Positions 35,068-44,531 of a stretch of DNA of 64,000 nt are shown here, one piece after another. The first letter of the stretch is position 1. Every line of letters begins with the position of its first letter. This DNA comes from Tumebacillus permanentifrigoris. Lineage in GTDB: Bacteria; Bacillota; Bacilli; Tumebacillales; Tumebacillaceae. The notes beneath the pieces are model-generated. The model ran no database searches. It was not told the DNA's origin and was given only the letters and a program-made list of their open reading frames with translations. The position numbers and the translations under genes are program-made. The stretch spans positions 62,001 through 126,000 of the forward strand of contig NZ_QGGL01000013.1 in the NCBI RefSeq assembly GCF_003148565.1. The letters are read 5' to 3'.

Positions 35068-35400
35068 ATGTCAAATCTTGTTGCGCATTTTGAGATCACG
35101 GGTAAGGACGGAGCAAAACTGCAAGAGTACTACGCAAATCTGTTCAATTGGGAGATCAATGCGAATAACCCGATGAACTACGGCTTGGTCAACGCTGGCG
35201 TCGGTGGCGGGATCGGTGAGGGTGACCAGCGTGTTACCGTTTACGTTGCAGTCGACGACTTGCAAGCCACTTTGGATAAAGCGGTCTCGCTCGGCGGGAA
35301 AGTTGTGCAACCGATCACGGAAATTCCGGGCATGGTAACGCTCGCCTTGTTCTCCGACGTAGAAGGCAACGTCATTGGCCTCATCAAAAACCAACAGTAA
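35068..35400 (+). CDS. VOC superfamily protein (glyoxalase/bleomycin-resistance type)
   Basis: A 110-residue single-module VOC protein: VAHFEITGKDGAKLQEYYANLFNW at the start, VYVAVDDLQATLDKAVSLGGKVV in the middle and ALFSDVEGNVIGL at the end. It lacks obvious specificity markers. AAGGGG precedes ATG 35068, with a TATAAT at 35030. Confidence 0.9.
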   Translation: MSNLVAHFEITGKDGAKLQEYYANLFNWEINANNPMNYGLVNAGVGGGIGEGDQRVTVYVAVDDLQATLDKAVSLGGKVVQPITEIPGMVTLALFSDVEGNVIGLIKNQQ

Positions 35401-35425
35401 GTTCTCTCGTACATACTGCACGAGT

Positions 35426-35454
35426 AAAAAAGGGCCTCGTAGAGAGCCCTTTTT
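35426..35454 (+). terminator. Terminator after the glyoxalase-type gene
   Basis: An AAAAAGGGC / GCCCTTTTT stem with an inner CTC/GAG. Confidence 0.85.
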
Positions 35455-35504
35455 CATTACCATTGGAGAATTACTTTGCATAATGTGATTGAAATAGCAA
35501 CTCC

Positions 35505-35545
35505 AAAAAAGGGAAGCCCTGACACTCCGTCAGGGCTTCCCTTTT
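35505..35545 (-). terminator. Terminator of the lactonase-like gene
   Basis: A 17-bp stem AAAAGGGAAGCCCTGAC / GTCAGGGCTTCCCTTTT with a 5-base loop, directly after the minus-strand stop. Confidence 0.92.
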
Positions 35546-35547
35546 CC

Positions 35548-36357
35548 TCAATAGCTTTTCACTTGCAGATTCGGGTCATGGTTGGCGATCACCGCTACGC
35601 AGTCAGGTCGTTGAGAAAAATCGCGTACCCACTGCAGCGACTCCCGCGCTTGTTGCTCATCCGCCAGAACCCCCGGCAAGATCATCTCTTCCCAGGATCG
35701 AGTGGAATACCCGACATCTGTTGCCAGCAGGACATACCCCGCGCTCACCTTCACGAGGATCGACAATTGCCCGCGAGTATGGCCGGGCGTATAGACGAGA
35801 TGCAACAGTCCATCTCCAAACAGGTCAAGTCCCTGCTGATACGGGCCAAAGGGAATCGATTGCGGTTCGAAGGTGTCGATCGTGATCCCTTGCCACATTT
35901 TTTTGGTATACCCGAACTCTTTGTTGGCGGCCGTCCACTCCGCTTGGGTGGTGAGGATTTTTTTGGCTTCGCGAACGTGCGGCAGTCCGCTCACGTGATC
36001 GGCGTGCAGGTGTGTAAGAATCACATAGTCCAGATCGCGCGGTTCCACCCCCCGCGCCGCCAACTGCTCATGAATGGCAGCACCGGCTGGCAACGTTCCA
36101 CGAAACACCAAGGAGAAGGGAAACCCGATGTGACGCTCCGGCTCCGTCCGCAGGATTTCATGCCACCCGGTATCGACGAGCACCCGCCCGCGTGGATGCT
36201 CGATGAGATAAGCTGAGACGGGCACGGTCACCCGCTTGGACTTGGAGCGCAACAGCCCCGAGTGCGGGAGCGGATGCCACGTTTTCTCACGATAGGGCAA
36301 GGCTCGATCCATGTTGACATCTCCACAGTGGAACACTTGCAAGGTACAGACGTCCAT
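35548..36357 (-). CDS. Metallo-beta-lactamase fold lactonase-like hydrolase
   Basis: A 269-residue protein of the AHL-lactonase/AttM-type branch. The two-metal motif is THLHADHVSGL (residues about 114-124), further ligands are in YTPGHTRGQL and LLATDVGYS, and the start CTLQVFHCGDVNMD is like quorum-quenching lactonases. It probably hydrolyses a lactone, perhaps an N-acyl homoserine lactone; the substrate is inferred. AGGGGTGAT precedes the ATG ending at 36357. Confidence 0.85.
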   Translation of the reverse strand: MDVCTLQVFHCGDVNMDRALPYREKTWHPLPHSGLLRSKSKRVTVPVSAYLIEHPRGRVLVDTGWHEILRTEPERHIGFPFSLVFRGTLPAGAAIHEQLAARGVEPRDLDYVILTHLHADHVSGLPHVREAKKILTTQAEWTAANKEFGYTKKMWQGITIDTFEPQSIPFGPYQQGLDLFGDGLLHLVYTPGHTRGQLSILVKVSAGYVLLATDVGYSTRSWEEMILPGVLADEQQARESLQWVRDFSQRPDCVAVIANHDPNLQVKSY

Positions 36358-36683
36358 CTTGGGATCACCCCTGTTCTTCTACTAGTTGTAGTATATCAAA
36401 TATTCACATTTTAAAAAGTAATTTGTCGATAGGAGTCACATGTGGGCTTTGACTGTTGGTTCGAATATGTCGAATAATATTTCTTCCTCCGCTCGTGATT
36501 TTTCGAATTTTCATGTAACTTTTCCGGCTATACTAGTATCCAATACTTGTGCAACGACACAGGCACTTTCGCTCTGATACTCTTAGATTATGTAGACTTC
36601 GTATCGGAAGGATTTAGACTTAGGCGTGCAGAAGTAGAAAACAGGATGATATTGGAAGTTTTCTAAATTGGAGGACTGTGCGA
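36358..36683. other. Divergent intergenic region, 326 bases
   Basis: AT-rich, holding the control regions of the lactonase-like gene (minus) and the MoxR operon (plus). A perfect 5-5-5 inverted repeat TTCGA-N5-TCGAA lies at 36460-36474. A TATACT -10-like box is near 36529. No open frame with a ribosome site was found. Confidence 0.5.
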
Positions 36684-37676
36684 ATGATGCAATATAGTGA
36701 CAAAGAACTCGTCAATCGTGAATTTGATAACCCGCACCAAGTGTTGGCGGATGTGGTGACCAATGTCGAGCATGTGATCGTCGGCAAATCCCGCGCTGTG
36801 CAATTGTGTCTGGTCGCGCTGTTGTGTGACGGGCACGTACTATTAGAAGACGTACCGGGCGTTGGCAAAACCATGCTGGTGCGCTCGCTGGCCAAAACCC
36901 TCGGCTGCTCGTTCAAGCGCATCCAATTCACACCCGATCTCTTGCCGTCCGACGTGACGGGCATCTCGATCTACAACCAAAAAACGGCCGACTTCGAGTT
37001 TCGTCCAGGCCCGATCATGGCGAACGTCGTGCTCGCCGACGAGATCAACCGCACCTCTCCGAAAACGCAATCGGCGTTGCTGGAAGCGATGGAGGAGTCC
37101 AATGTCACCGTCGATGGCACCACCTACCGCCTGCCGTCGCCGTTCCTCGTCATGGCGACCCAGAACCCGATTGAATATGAAGGCACGTTCCCGTTGCCAG
37201 AGGCACAACTCGACCGCTTCCTATTAAAACTCAACCTCGGCTACCCGTCGCAGCAGGATGAAATCGACATGCTCGGCCGCCAACAACTCGCCCATCCGAT
37301 CGATTCGATCTCGCAAGTCACCGACCTCGAAACCCTGCAAGATTTGCAGAAAAAAGTCCGCGAAGTCCATGTCGAAGAATCGATTCGCGAATACATCGTC
37401 ACCATCACCACCGAAACCCGCAAGCACCAAGCGGTCTACCTCGGGGCCTCCCCGCGTGGCTCGCTGGGCCTGTTCCGCGCTGCCCAAGCGCTGGCGTTCA
37501 TCCTCGGACGCACCTACGTCGTGCCGGATGACATCAAGCAACTCGTGCCGGTGACGCTTGGCCACCGCATCATCCTCAAGTCAGAAGCCCGGCTCGGCGG
37601 GCAGACGGTCGACCAAGTGCTGGTCGATATCTTGAAGGGCATCCCGGTGCCAGTGACCCGCGAGAAGGTGAGATAG
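36684..37676 (+). CDS. MoxR family AAA+ ATPase
   Basis: A 330-residue MoxR-type ATPase: Walker A in [17 protein letters not shown], Walker B VLADEINR, sensor 1 [27 protein letters not shown]. Such ATPases act as chaperones or regulators for DUF58/VWA partners. ATG 36684 follows TTGGAGGA at 8 bases. It is the first of three linked genes (MoxR, DUF58, transglutaminase), in the same order and position before guaA as B. subtilis yeaC-yeaD-yebA. Confidence 0.95.
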   Translation: MMQYSDKELVNREFDNPHQVLADVVTNVEHVIVGKSRAVQLCLVALLCDGHVLLEDVPGVGKTMLVRSLAKTLGCSFKRIQFTPDLLPSDVTGISIYNQKTADFEFRPGPIMANVVLADEINRTSPKTQSALLEAMEESNVTVDGTTYRLPSPFLVMATQNPIEYEGTFPLPEAQLDRFLLKLNLGYPSQQDEIDMLGRQQLAHPIDSISQVTDLETLQDLQKKVREVHVEESIREYIVTITTETRKHQAVYLGASPRGSLGLFRAAQALAFILGRTYVVPDDIKQLVPVTLGHRIILKSEARLGGQTVDQVLVDILKGIPVPVTREKVR

Positions 37677-37679
37677 GCT

Positions 37680-38906
37680 GTGTGGAAAACAACCGGACGC
37701 TATCTCCTCTGGCTGACTTTGCTCGCCGTGACCTTCGCCTACGGGAAGTTCCAAGGCGGGTTCGCCCCGTGGTTTCTGTTTTACAGCGTGTTCCTGCTCG
37801 CGTTCTACGAGTGGGGCACATCGCGGCTCGCCCTGCGCCGCTCCAAGAGCACGCGCAACCTGTCCTCGCATAAGCTCTCCGCCGGGCAGTCGCTCGAAGT
37901 CGACATCATGGTGGAGATCGAGAGCCGCTGGCCGTTGCCGTGGATGGTGATCGAGGATGCGTTGCCGACCCGCCTGCTGTTGCAGAGCAGCTCGAACCGC
38001 GAACTGCATTTCCCCGGCTTCCATAAGAAACTCCGTCTGACCTACACCCTGCCGAACATGCCGCGTGGCAAGTACACGCTAGGCGACACCTACCTGACGA
38101 CGGGCGACTTGTTCGGTCTTTTCAAAAAAGAAATCGTCCATCACCGCTTCGACGATGTCACCGTCTACCCGAAAGTGATCCCGATCAAACATTGGTACAC
38201 GGTCAACAAGTTCAACGCCGGCAGTTCGTTTGCCCAGAACCGCATGTCGCAGGATTCCAGCAATGTCATCGGCGTGCGCGAGTACGCACCGGGCGACCGC
38301 CTGTCGCGCATCCATTGGCGAGCGACCGCACGAACAGGCGAGTTAAAGACCAAGGAATTCGAGTTGCATGTCACCAACGACTTGATGTTTTTCCTGAATC
38401 GGTCGGAGGTAGCGTACCACGGCAGTTCCAACCAACTGTTTGAAACGGGTGTCACCGCCTGTGCCTCGCTCGCCAAATACGCGATTACGAAAAAATACTC
38501 TGTCGGCCTCGTCTCTTACGGTCGCGAGCGCATGACGATCCCACAAAGCCGCAACTTGGAGCAGTACATGCGGATCATCGAGCACCTCGCGATCGTCCAG
38601 CCGGATGGCGCAGACGATTTTCACGACGCCCTGCTGCGCGAAGCCAACTACCTCAGTCGGGGGAGCACCGCTGTGTTGCTGACCCCGGTGGTCGATGACA
38701 AACTGGTGCAGGTGATCGGCTTCCTCGAACACCGCAAGATCAAAGCCGAACTGTTCTATCTGATCGGCGGCCGCCAACTGGAAGAGGCGGACCATGTGCG
38801 GATCGGCAAGCTGGCGACGCTCGGTGTCGCTACCCATCTGATCCGCGACGAAAACGAATTGGACGATGTAGTAAGGGGGCCGATGGGCTATGCTTCGAAC
38901 GGCTAG
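37680..38906 (+). CDS. DUF58 membrane protein
   Basis: A 408-residue protein with two N-terminal membrane helices (about 5-45), a beta-rich part, and the DUF58 core with RMSQDSSNVIGVREYAPGD and RIHWRATARTGELKTKEFE near residues 190-235, then a VWA-like fold. Function is unknown; it pairs genetically with MoxR ATPases and transglutaminases. GTG 37680 follows AAGGTGAG, 3 bases after the MoxR stop. Confidence 0.92.
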   Translation: MWKTTGRYLLWLTLLAVTFAYGKFQGGFAPWFLFYSVFLLAFYEWGTSRLALRRSKSTRNLSSHKLSAGQSLEVDIMVEIESRWPLPWMVIEDALPTRLLLQSSSNRELHFPGFHKKLRLTYTLPNMPRGKYTLGDTYLTTGDLFGLFKKEIVHHRFDDVTVYPKVIPIKHWYTVNKFNAGSSFAQNRMSQDSSNVIGVREYAPGDRLSRIHWRATARTGELKTKEFELHVTNDLMFFLNRSEVAYHGSSNQLFETGVTACASLAKYAITKKYSVGLVSYGRERMTIPQSRNLEQYMRIIEHLAIVQPDGADDFHDALLREANYLSRGSTAVLLTPVVDDKLVQVIGFLEHRKIKAELFYLIGGRQLEEADHVRIGKLATLGVATHLIRDENELDDVVRGPMGYASNG

Positions 38907-41118
38907 GTGGATCACGGGCAGCTCGATGCGCGAACTGGTGCTGTTTGCACTGGTCTGGGCGTGGATGCTCCAGATCTTGATCCCGTTTGGCGAAGCGACC
39001 TTGATGCCGAGTATTGCCCCATTCGCTTGGTTCCTCGGCATCTTGTTTCTCATCGACTATGCGTTCGGGCATTGGCTCCTGCGAGCGGTGGGGAAACTGG
39101 TCGCGTTCGTCGTGTTTGTAAAAGTGTCGTACTACGGCGGTTCGTTTTTCGATACGATGTGGGTCAACTCTTGGCTGCGCGACCTGTATTACGCGATTCG
39201 CGGACTGTCCTCGGTCTCGTTGCCGATGTTGGCCGAGTCGGCGCGGACGACCGGCTTTTTGCTTGCCCTGATGGTGTTGCAGTCGACGTTCCGCCAGTGC
39301 CTGCGCTACCGGATCTGGATGTTTTTGTTCCTGTTGCTCGGATCGGTCGGGCTGGGCGTGTTGGATACGTTTTTTGTCGAAGATGCGAAGTGGCAGATCG
39401 TGCTGTTCCTGCTGATTGGCCTGCTGGTGCTCGCCTTCATGCAACTGCCGCTGATCGAGCGCATCGCCCGGATGCCGCTGCGCTTGAAGGGCTGGCCGGC
39501 CGAATGGCTGGTCTGGACGCTGGTGATTTCGCTGGTCGTCGTCGGCACCGCTTCGGCTGCTCCGAAAAAAGCGACCCCGTCCTGGCCGGACCCGGTCGCC
39601 TACATCAAAGGCAAGACCGGCGACGGGCCTGTTCATCAAAAAATCGGCTATGGCACCGATGACCGCCAATTGGGCGGGCCGTTTGAGATGGACGACACCG
39701 AGGTCTTCACGGTGACGACCGCGGCGGAGGGCTACTTCCGCGGGGAAGCAAAAGTAACCTACACCGGCAAAGGCTGGCTGTCTGGCTCGCTGGGCATTCC
39801 GATCTCCGCCAATCAGGACTTGAGTCAGTTTCAGGCGTATGAATCGGGCAGTTCGTCGCTCATCTTCAAGGGTGTGGTCGGCGGCCCGGAGAGCACGCAG
39901 TTCACGACGCTCGAGACCAAGACGGTTCAGCAGACCTTCTCCTTTGAACAAGACATGGTGCCGGTGGTGTTCAACCAGTACCGGATGACGAACATTGAGA
40001 ACATGCAAAACCAGTCGGAGCAGACCCGCTACAGCGGCATCGATTCACGCTTCGACCTGACGACGTTGCAAAAAGGCGACCAGTACACGGTCGACTCGCA
40101 AGTGCCGTTTTTTGATGAAAAGGTCTTGCGAGGGGCGAACGTTCCGCAGATCACCCGCGCGATGGAAACCTACGTCTCGCTGCCGGTCACGTTGCCACAG
40201 CGGGTGAAGGATCTGGCGAAGGACGTCACCAAGGATGCCAAGACACCGTATGAGCGAGCGCTTGCCATCGAGTCCTACCTGCGCCAAACCTACACCTATG
40301 ACACGGAAAATGTGCCAGTGCCCAAGGAAAACCAAGACTTTGTCGATCAGTTCCTGTTCGATTCCAAGCATGGCTATTGCGACCACTTCTCGTCTTCGAT
40401 GGTCGTGCTCGCCCGCACGCTCGGGATGCCGGCGCGCTGGGTCAAGGGCTTCACCAACGGGGACGCCGACCTGACGTACAAAAGCGACGTCGAGGGCGAG
40501 TACAAGTACGTTGTGAAAAACAAAAACGCCCACTCCTGGCCGGAGTTGTACTTTGACCAGATCGGCTGGGTGGCGTTCGAGCCGACCGCTACGTTCAACA
40601 TGAAGCGCAACTACAAGCCGGATCAAGAGACGCTGGCACCGATCCCGCTGCCGGACACCACGCCCAAGCGGGACAAGGAAGAAACGCAAGACACCAACAA
40701 CGCAACGGCTTCGAGTTTCGAGATCGATTGGAAAGCAGTGGGTCAGTACACGGGGTATGCGTTGCTGACAGGCTTGATGGCTGCCGTGTTCAACCGCCGC
40801 CGTCTGGTCACCGCCTACTACTTGCGCCGCGCCTACAAAGGCGAAGGGGATGTCGTGCTCAACGCACTGGCGCGTCTGTTTTATGTCTTGGATCGTCTGG
40901 GCTGGCGTCGCCAGAAGGACATGACATTGCGCGAGTACGCGGAGCATCTGACGAGCAACCGTGGGTTTGGGGGCCGGGAGATGGTGCCGCTCGCGAAGCT
41001 GTTCGAGCGCGTCCGCTATGGACAGGCGCGGGAAGTCAGTGCCAAAGATCGTGGACAACTCCGCGAACTCTGGACGCGTCTGGTGCGCAAAGCGGGTCGT
41101 CAAAAACGCCGCAAATAG
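38890..41118 (+). CDS. Membrane transglutaminase-like protein
   Basis: A 742-residue protein with about six membrane helices in the first 225 residues, an extracellular region, a transglutaminase-like domain, a further membrane helix near residue 620 and a C-terminal DUF4129-type tail. The papain-like triad positions are in GYCDHFSSSMVV (Cys), NAHSWPELYF (His) and WVAFEPTA. Substrates of this family are unknown. The start overlaps the DUF58 gene by 17 bases. Last gene of the three-gene unit. Confidence 0.93.
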   Translation: MLRTARWITGSSMRELVLFALVWAWMLQILIPFGEATLMPSIAPFAWFLGILFLIDYAFGHWLLRAVGKLVAFVVFVKVSYYGGSFFDTMWVNSWLRDLYYAIRGLSSVSLPMLAESARTTGFLLALMVLQSTFRQCLRYRIWMFLFLLLGSVGLGVLDTFFVEDAKWQIVLFLLIGLLVLAFMQLPLIERIARMPLRLKGWPAEWLVWTLVISLVVVGTASAAPKKATPSWPDPVAYIKGKTGDGPVHQKIGYGTDDRQLGGPFEMDDTEVFTVTTAAEGYFRGEAKVTYTGKGWLSGSLGIPISANQDLSQFQAYESGSSSLIFKGVVGGPESTQFTTLETKTVQQTFSFEQDMVPVVFNQYRMTNIENMQNQSEQTRYSGIDSRFDLTTLQKGDQYTVDSQVPFFDEKVLRGANVPQITRAMETYVSLPVTLPQRVKDLAKDVTKDAKTPYERALAIESYLRQTYTYDTENVPVPKENQDFVDQFLFDSKHGYCDHFSSSMVVLARTLGMPARWVKGFTNGDADLTYKSDVEGEYKYVVKNKNAHSWPELYFDQIGWVAFEPTATFNMKRNYKPDQETLAPIPLPDTTPKRDKEETQDTNNATASSFEIDWKAVGQYTGYALLTGLMAAVFNRRRLVTAYYLRRAYKGEGDVVLNALARLFYVLDRLGWRRQKDMTLREYAEHLTSNRGFGGREMVPLAKLFERVRYGQAREVSAKDRGQLRELWTRLVRKAGRQKRRK

Positions 41119-41121
41119 TCA

Positions 41122-41166
41122 GATAACGAACAATGGAACATTAACTGTTGACGATTGTTCGTCTTT
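41122..41166. promoter_or_regulatory. Paired PurR boxes upstream of guaA
   Basis: GATAACGAACAAT (41122-41134) and, inverted, ATTGTTCGTCTTT (41154-41166), 19 bases apart. They fit the Bacillus PurBox AWWWCCGAACWWT with a few mismatches, and overlap the guaA promoter. Purine-responsive repression by PurR is expected. Confidence 0.75.
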
Positions 41167-41177
41167 TGCAGTAGAAT
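41148..41177 (+). promoter_or_regulatory. guaA promoter
   Basis: TTGACG (41148-41153) and TAGAAT (41172-41177), 18-base spacer, between the transglutaminase gene and the riboswitch. Confidence 0.65.
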
Positions 41178-41198
41178 GATGTCGAAGTAGTAAGATGT

Positions 41199-41263
41199 CT
41201 CGTATATTGTCGGGGATATGGCCCGGCAGTCTCTACCGGCTCCCGTAAAGTGCCGACTACGAG
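41199..41263 (+). promoter_or_regulatory. Guanine-type purine riboswitch aptamer (guaA leader)
   Basis: P1 is CTCGTA/TACGAG. The core has the conserved GTCTCTACCGG and CCGTAAA-type loops and ends CCGACTACGAG. The specificity base in GACTACG is C, indicating guanine or hypoxanthine, not adenine. A second copy of CTCGTATA (41310-41317) lies in the left arm of the downstream terminator. It can pair with the P1 3' strand as antiterminator when no ligand is bound. Confidence 0.95.
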
Positions 41264-41297
41264 GTTCGACATCGTGCAGGCCCGAAACTGGACATCT

Positions 41298-41374
41298 GCA
41301 CCTGTTCTCCTCGTATACCTGTGGGTGAAAATCCCATACTAAGGTAGATCGAGTTGAGGACAGGTGTTTTTTTT
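41298..41374 (+). terminator. Riboswitch-controlled terminator before guaA
   Basis: CACCTGTTCTCCTCG pairs with CGAGTTGAGGACAGGTG, with an inner hairpin between them, followed by T8. Ligand-bound aptamer should favour this fold. Confidence 0.88.
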
Positions 41375-41405
41375 GTAGCTAGATATATGGATAGGAGTTG
41401 GCCCA

Positions 41406-42941
41406 GTGGAAAACCGTGAGATCGTTATCGTGCTCGACTTTGGCGGGCAATACAATCAGTTGATCACCAGACGGATTCGTGAATTGAACGTGTACTCAGA
41501 ACTGCTGCCTTTCTCGACAACAGCAGAAGAGTTGAAGAAATACAACCTCAAAGGCATCGTCTTCTCCGGCGGCCCGAACAGCGTCTATGGCGAGGGAGCA
41601 CCGAAGGTCGACCCGGCCCTTTTTGAACTCGGCGTACCGATCCTCGGCATCTGCTACGGGATGCAACTGATGGCGCATCACTTCGAAGCGAAGGTGGAGC
41701 GTGCGGCCGTGCGCGAGTATGGCAAATCGATGATCGATGTTGCGACTGACGGTGTGCTGTTCCACGAACAACCGCAAAAGCAACAGGTTTGGATGAGCCA
41801 CTCGGACAAGGTCGTCTCCGTTCCGAACGGCTTCCGCATCGATGCCACCACGGAAACGTGCCCGGTCGCGGCGATGAGCGATGCGGCGCGCAAACTGTAT
41901 GCGGTGCAGTACCACCTCGAAGTCAACCACTCGGAATTCGGCCAAGACCAATTGCGCCGCTTCCTCTATAACGTCTGCGAAGTGTCGGGAGATTGGACGT
42001 CCGCTTCGTTCGTGGAGATGGCGATCGCCAAAATCAAGGAACAAGTCGGGGACAAAAAAGTGCTCTGCGCACTTTCTGGCGGCGTCGACTCTTCGGTGGC
42101 GGCTGTGCTCGTCCATCGGGCGATCGGCAATAACTTGACCTGCATGTTCGTCGACCACGGTCTGTTGCGCAAGGATGAAGCGGAGCAAGTGATGGAGATG
42201 TTTGCAGGCGAGTTCCAGATGAACGTGGTGAAAATTGATGCGCGTGAACGCTTCCTGAACCGTTTGGCAGGCGTGTCCGACCCGGAACGCAAGCGCAAGA
42301 TCATCGGCGAGGAGTTTATCCGCGTCTTCGAGGAAGAGTCGAAATCGCTCGGACACTTTGACTTCCTCGCACAGGGCACGCTCTACACCGACATCATCGA
42401 ATCGGGCACCGCGACAGCCGCAACGATCAAGTCGCACCACAACGTCGGCGGTCTGCCGGAGGACATGCAGTTCCAACTGACCGAACCGCTGAAGGAATTG
42501 TTCAAGGACGAAGTGCGGGCAGCAGGTTCTGAGATGGGGATCAAGGACGAGATCGTCTGGCGTCAACCGTTCCCAGGTCCGGGTCTGGCGATCCGCATCA
42601 TCGGTGATGTGACGGCAGAGAAATTGGAAATCCTGCGCGACGCAGACTGGGTTGTGCGCGATGAGATCAAGCGCTCCGGGCTTGACCGTGAGATCTGGCA
42701 ATACTTTGCGGTGCTGCCGGACATCAAGTCGGTTGGTGTCATGGGGGATGAACGCACGTATGCGTACACGATCGGCATCCGTGCTGTGACCTCGCGCGAT
42801 GGCATGACGGCCGACTGGGCTCGGATTCCGTATGATGTGCTGGAGCGGTTGTCGACGCGCCTTGTCAATGAAGTGGGCGACATCAACCGGGTCGTGCTCG
42901 ACATCACGTCGAAGCCGCCGGCTACGATTGAGTGGGAATAG
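41406..42941 (+). CDS. guaA: GMP synthase (glutamine-hydrolysing)
   Basis: A full-length 511-residue enzyme converting XMP to GMP. The glutaminase domain has the nucleophile in GICYGMQLM, and the synthetase domain has the PP-loop [11 protein letters not shown]. The C-terminal dimerisation region ends in [11 protein letters not shown], the usual family end. GTG 41406 follows TAGGAG. It is controlled by the PurR boxes and guanine riboswitch upstream, and shares its transcript with the purine permease. Confidence 0.99.
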   Translation: MENREIVIVLDFGGQYNQLITRRIRELNVYSELLPFSTTAEELKKYNLKGIVFSGGPNSVYGEGAPKVDPALFELGVPILGICYGMQLMAHHFEAKVERAAVREYGKSMIDVATDGVLFHEQPQKQQVWMSHSDKVVSVPNGFRIDATTETCPVAAMSDAARKLYAVQYHLEVNHSEFGQDQLRRFLYNVCEVSGDWTSASFVEMAIAKIKEQVGDKKVLCALSGGVDSSVAAVLVHRAIGNNLTCMFVDHGLLRKDEAEQVMEMFAGEFQMNVVKIDARERFLNRLAGVSDPERKRKIIGEEFIRVFEEESKSLGHFDFLAQGTLYTDIIESGTATAATIKSHHNVGGLPEDMQFQLTEPLKELFKDEVRAAGSEMGIKDEIVWRQPFPGPGLAIRIIGDVTAEKLEILRDADWVVRDEIKRSGLDREIWQYFAVLPDIKSVGVMGDERTYAYTIGIRAVTSRDGMTADWARIPYDVLERLSTRLVNEVGDINRVVLDITSKPPATIEWE

Positions 42942-42980
42942 AGAGAACGGGTACAGGCATCTACGAGGAGGGCACACTCA

Positions 42981-44378
42981 ATGTTCGAACGTTACTTTAA
43001 GCTTGGCGAACATGGCACCAACCCGCGCACCGAGATCATCGCCGGGATCACCACGTTCGTCACGATGGCGTATATTCTGTTTTTGAACCCGTCGATTCTC
43101 AAAGGCACGGGGATGAGCGAGAACGCGGTGTTTTTTGCCACCGCGTTGGGCGCAGGTCTGGTCACGCTGATGATGGGTCTGTTCGTCAACTTCCCGGTCG
43201 GCTTGGCACCGGGTATGGGGTTGAATGCGTACTTTGCAGTCGTCGCGGCACAGGGGGGCACGATGACGTGGCAGGTGGCCTTGGGGGCGGTTTTCGTCTC
43301 GGGGATCTTCTTCATCCTGTTGACGATCTCTGGCTTCCGTCAGATGCTGGTCAAAGCGTTACCTGATTCCTTGAAGTATGCGATTACGGTAGGTATCGGT
43401 CTCTTCATTACATTCATCGGTTTGAAACTTGGGGAAATTTCCGGCGTGACGTTTATTGGCGGTCCGTCGACAGAGGCGATCAAAGCAGGCGCGCCGGCTG
43501 TGAACTTGCTGTTCTTTGAATGGAACATTGGCATCGCCAATTTTGTTGCGAACAAAGCGGCGGCGCTGACGGTGATCGGCCTGTTGATCGCGGGCGTGTT
43601 GACCACGCTGCGCATCCGTGGGGCGCTGTTGATCTCGATCGTGCTCACGACCTTGATCGGGATTCCGATGGGCGTGACGCAGATTGACAAGCTGTCCACG
43701 ACCTCGTTCCTCCCGAATTTCTCCGATCTGGCGGTCGGGAAGCTGGACTTCAGCATGCTGGGCAGCGGACTGTTCTGGGAAGTGGTCATCGTCATGGTGT
43801 TCGTGGAATTGTTTGACTCCTTCGGGACGCTGGTCGGCACCGCGCAACGTGCGGGTCTGCTGAACCGCCCGGATGGGGAGAAGCGCCTGTCCCGTGCGAT
43901 GTTCGTCGACGGTGCAGGGGTTTCGATCGGGGCGTTGCTCGGCGTCACCCCGATGACCGCCTACATCGAGTCGGCGGCGGGGATTGAGTCGGGCGGACGC
44001 ACGGGTTTGACAGCCGTGACGACCGGGATCATGTTCTTGCTCTCGATCGTGGTGTTGGCTCCGTTTGCGGCGATCATTCCGGATGCGGCAACCGCTCCGG
44101 CGCTGATCATCGTCGGGGTGCTGATGATGAGTTCGGTTCGCCACATCGCGTGGGAAGACTTCGGGATCGCGATGCCAGCGTTCCTGACGATCACGCTGAT
44201 GCCGTTCACCTACTCGATTGCAAACGGGATCTCGATCGGTGTAGTTGCCTTTGTGATCTTGAACGGTGCGCGCAACGCGTTTGGCAAGGACAAGACCCAG
44301 AAAGTCGAAGTACACTGGCTGATGTGGGTGATCGCGGTGTTGGCGGTTGCTCGGTATGTGTTCTTGGCTGGGCAGTAG
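42981..44378 (+). CDS. pbuG: Guanine/hypoxanthine permease (AzgA/PbuG family)
   Basis: A 465-residue NCS2-type purine permease with about 12 to 14 hydrophobic segments. Family motifs: TFVTMAYILFLNPSIL near the start, GLAPGMGLNAYF, and LFDSFGTLVGTAQRAGLL in the middle. It imports guanine or hypoxanthine by proton symport. GAGGAGGG precedes ATG 42981, 39 bases after guaA. Symbol by homology and synteny with B. subtilis guaA-pbuG; PbuO is the alternative. Confidence 0.93.
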   Translation: MFERYFKLGEHGTNPRTEIIAGITTFVTMAYILFLNPSILKGTGMSENAVFFATALGAGLVTLMMGLFVNFPVGLAPGMGLNAYFAVVAAQGGTMTWQVALGAVFVSGIFFILLTISGFRQMLVKALPDSLKYAITVGIGLFITFIGLKLGEISGVTFIGGPSTEAIKAGAPAVNLLFFEWNIGIANFVANKAAALTVIGLLIAGVLTTLRIRGALLISIVLTTLIGIPMGVTQIDKLSTTSFLPNFSDLAVGKLDFSMLGSGLFWEVVIVMVFVELFDSFGTLVGTAQRAGLLNRPDGEKRLSRAMFVDGAGVSIGALLGVTPMTAYIESAAGIESGGRTGLTAVTTGIMFLLSIVVLAPFAAIIPDAATAPALIIVGVLMMSSVRHIAWEDFGIAMPAFLTITLMPFTYSIANGISIGVVAFVILNGARNAFGKDKTQKVEVHWLMWVIAVLAVARYVFLAGQ

Positions 44379-44386
44379 GAGTTGAA

Positions 44387-44432
44387 AAAGAATCGCCCGC
44401 ACGCTCCGAGGAGCGTGACGGGCGATTTTTTT
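44387..44432. terminator. Bidirectional terminator after the purine permease gene
   Basis: A long stem AATCGCCCG-CACGCTCC / GGAGCGTG-A-CGGGCGATT followed by T7. The T-run overlaps the stop codon of the convergent 25-residue gene. Confidence 0.92.
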
Positions 44433-44508
44433 ATGCAGGTTGGTAGTACAAATAAAAGGCCACCCCGATCACAACCAGAAAGGCCAGCACGATCCAAAGC
44501 CGCTTCAT
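44431..44508 (-). CDS. 25-residue single-helix membrane microprotein
   Basis: A short frame with a good ribosome site (GGAGGAGG, 9 bases before the ATG ending at 44508). The product is nearly all one hydrophobic helix, beginning MKRLWIVLAFLVV and ending YYQPA. It lies 23 bases after the 133-residue gene in the same direction and stops right at a terminator, consistent with the last gene of a two-gene unit. Function unknown. Confidence 0.6.
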   Translation of the reverse strand: MKRLWIVLAFLVVIGVAFYLYYQPA

Positions 44509-44531
44509 CCTCGTTCGCCTCCTCCAAACCA

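Noticed and set aside
36460-36474. TTCGA-N5-TCGAA palindrome as a LexA box
   Set aside because: It does not fit CGAAC-N4-GTTCG; kept only as a note in the intergenic region.
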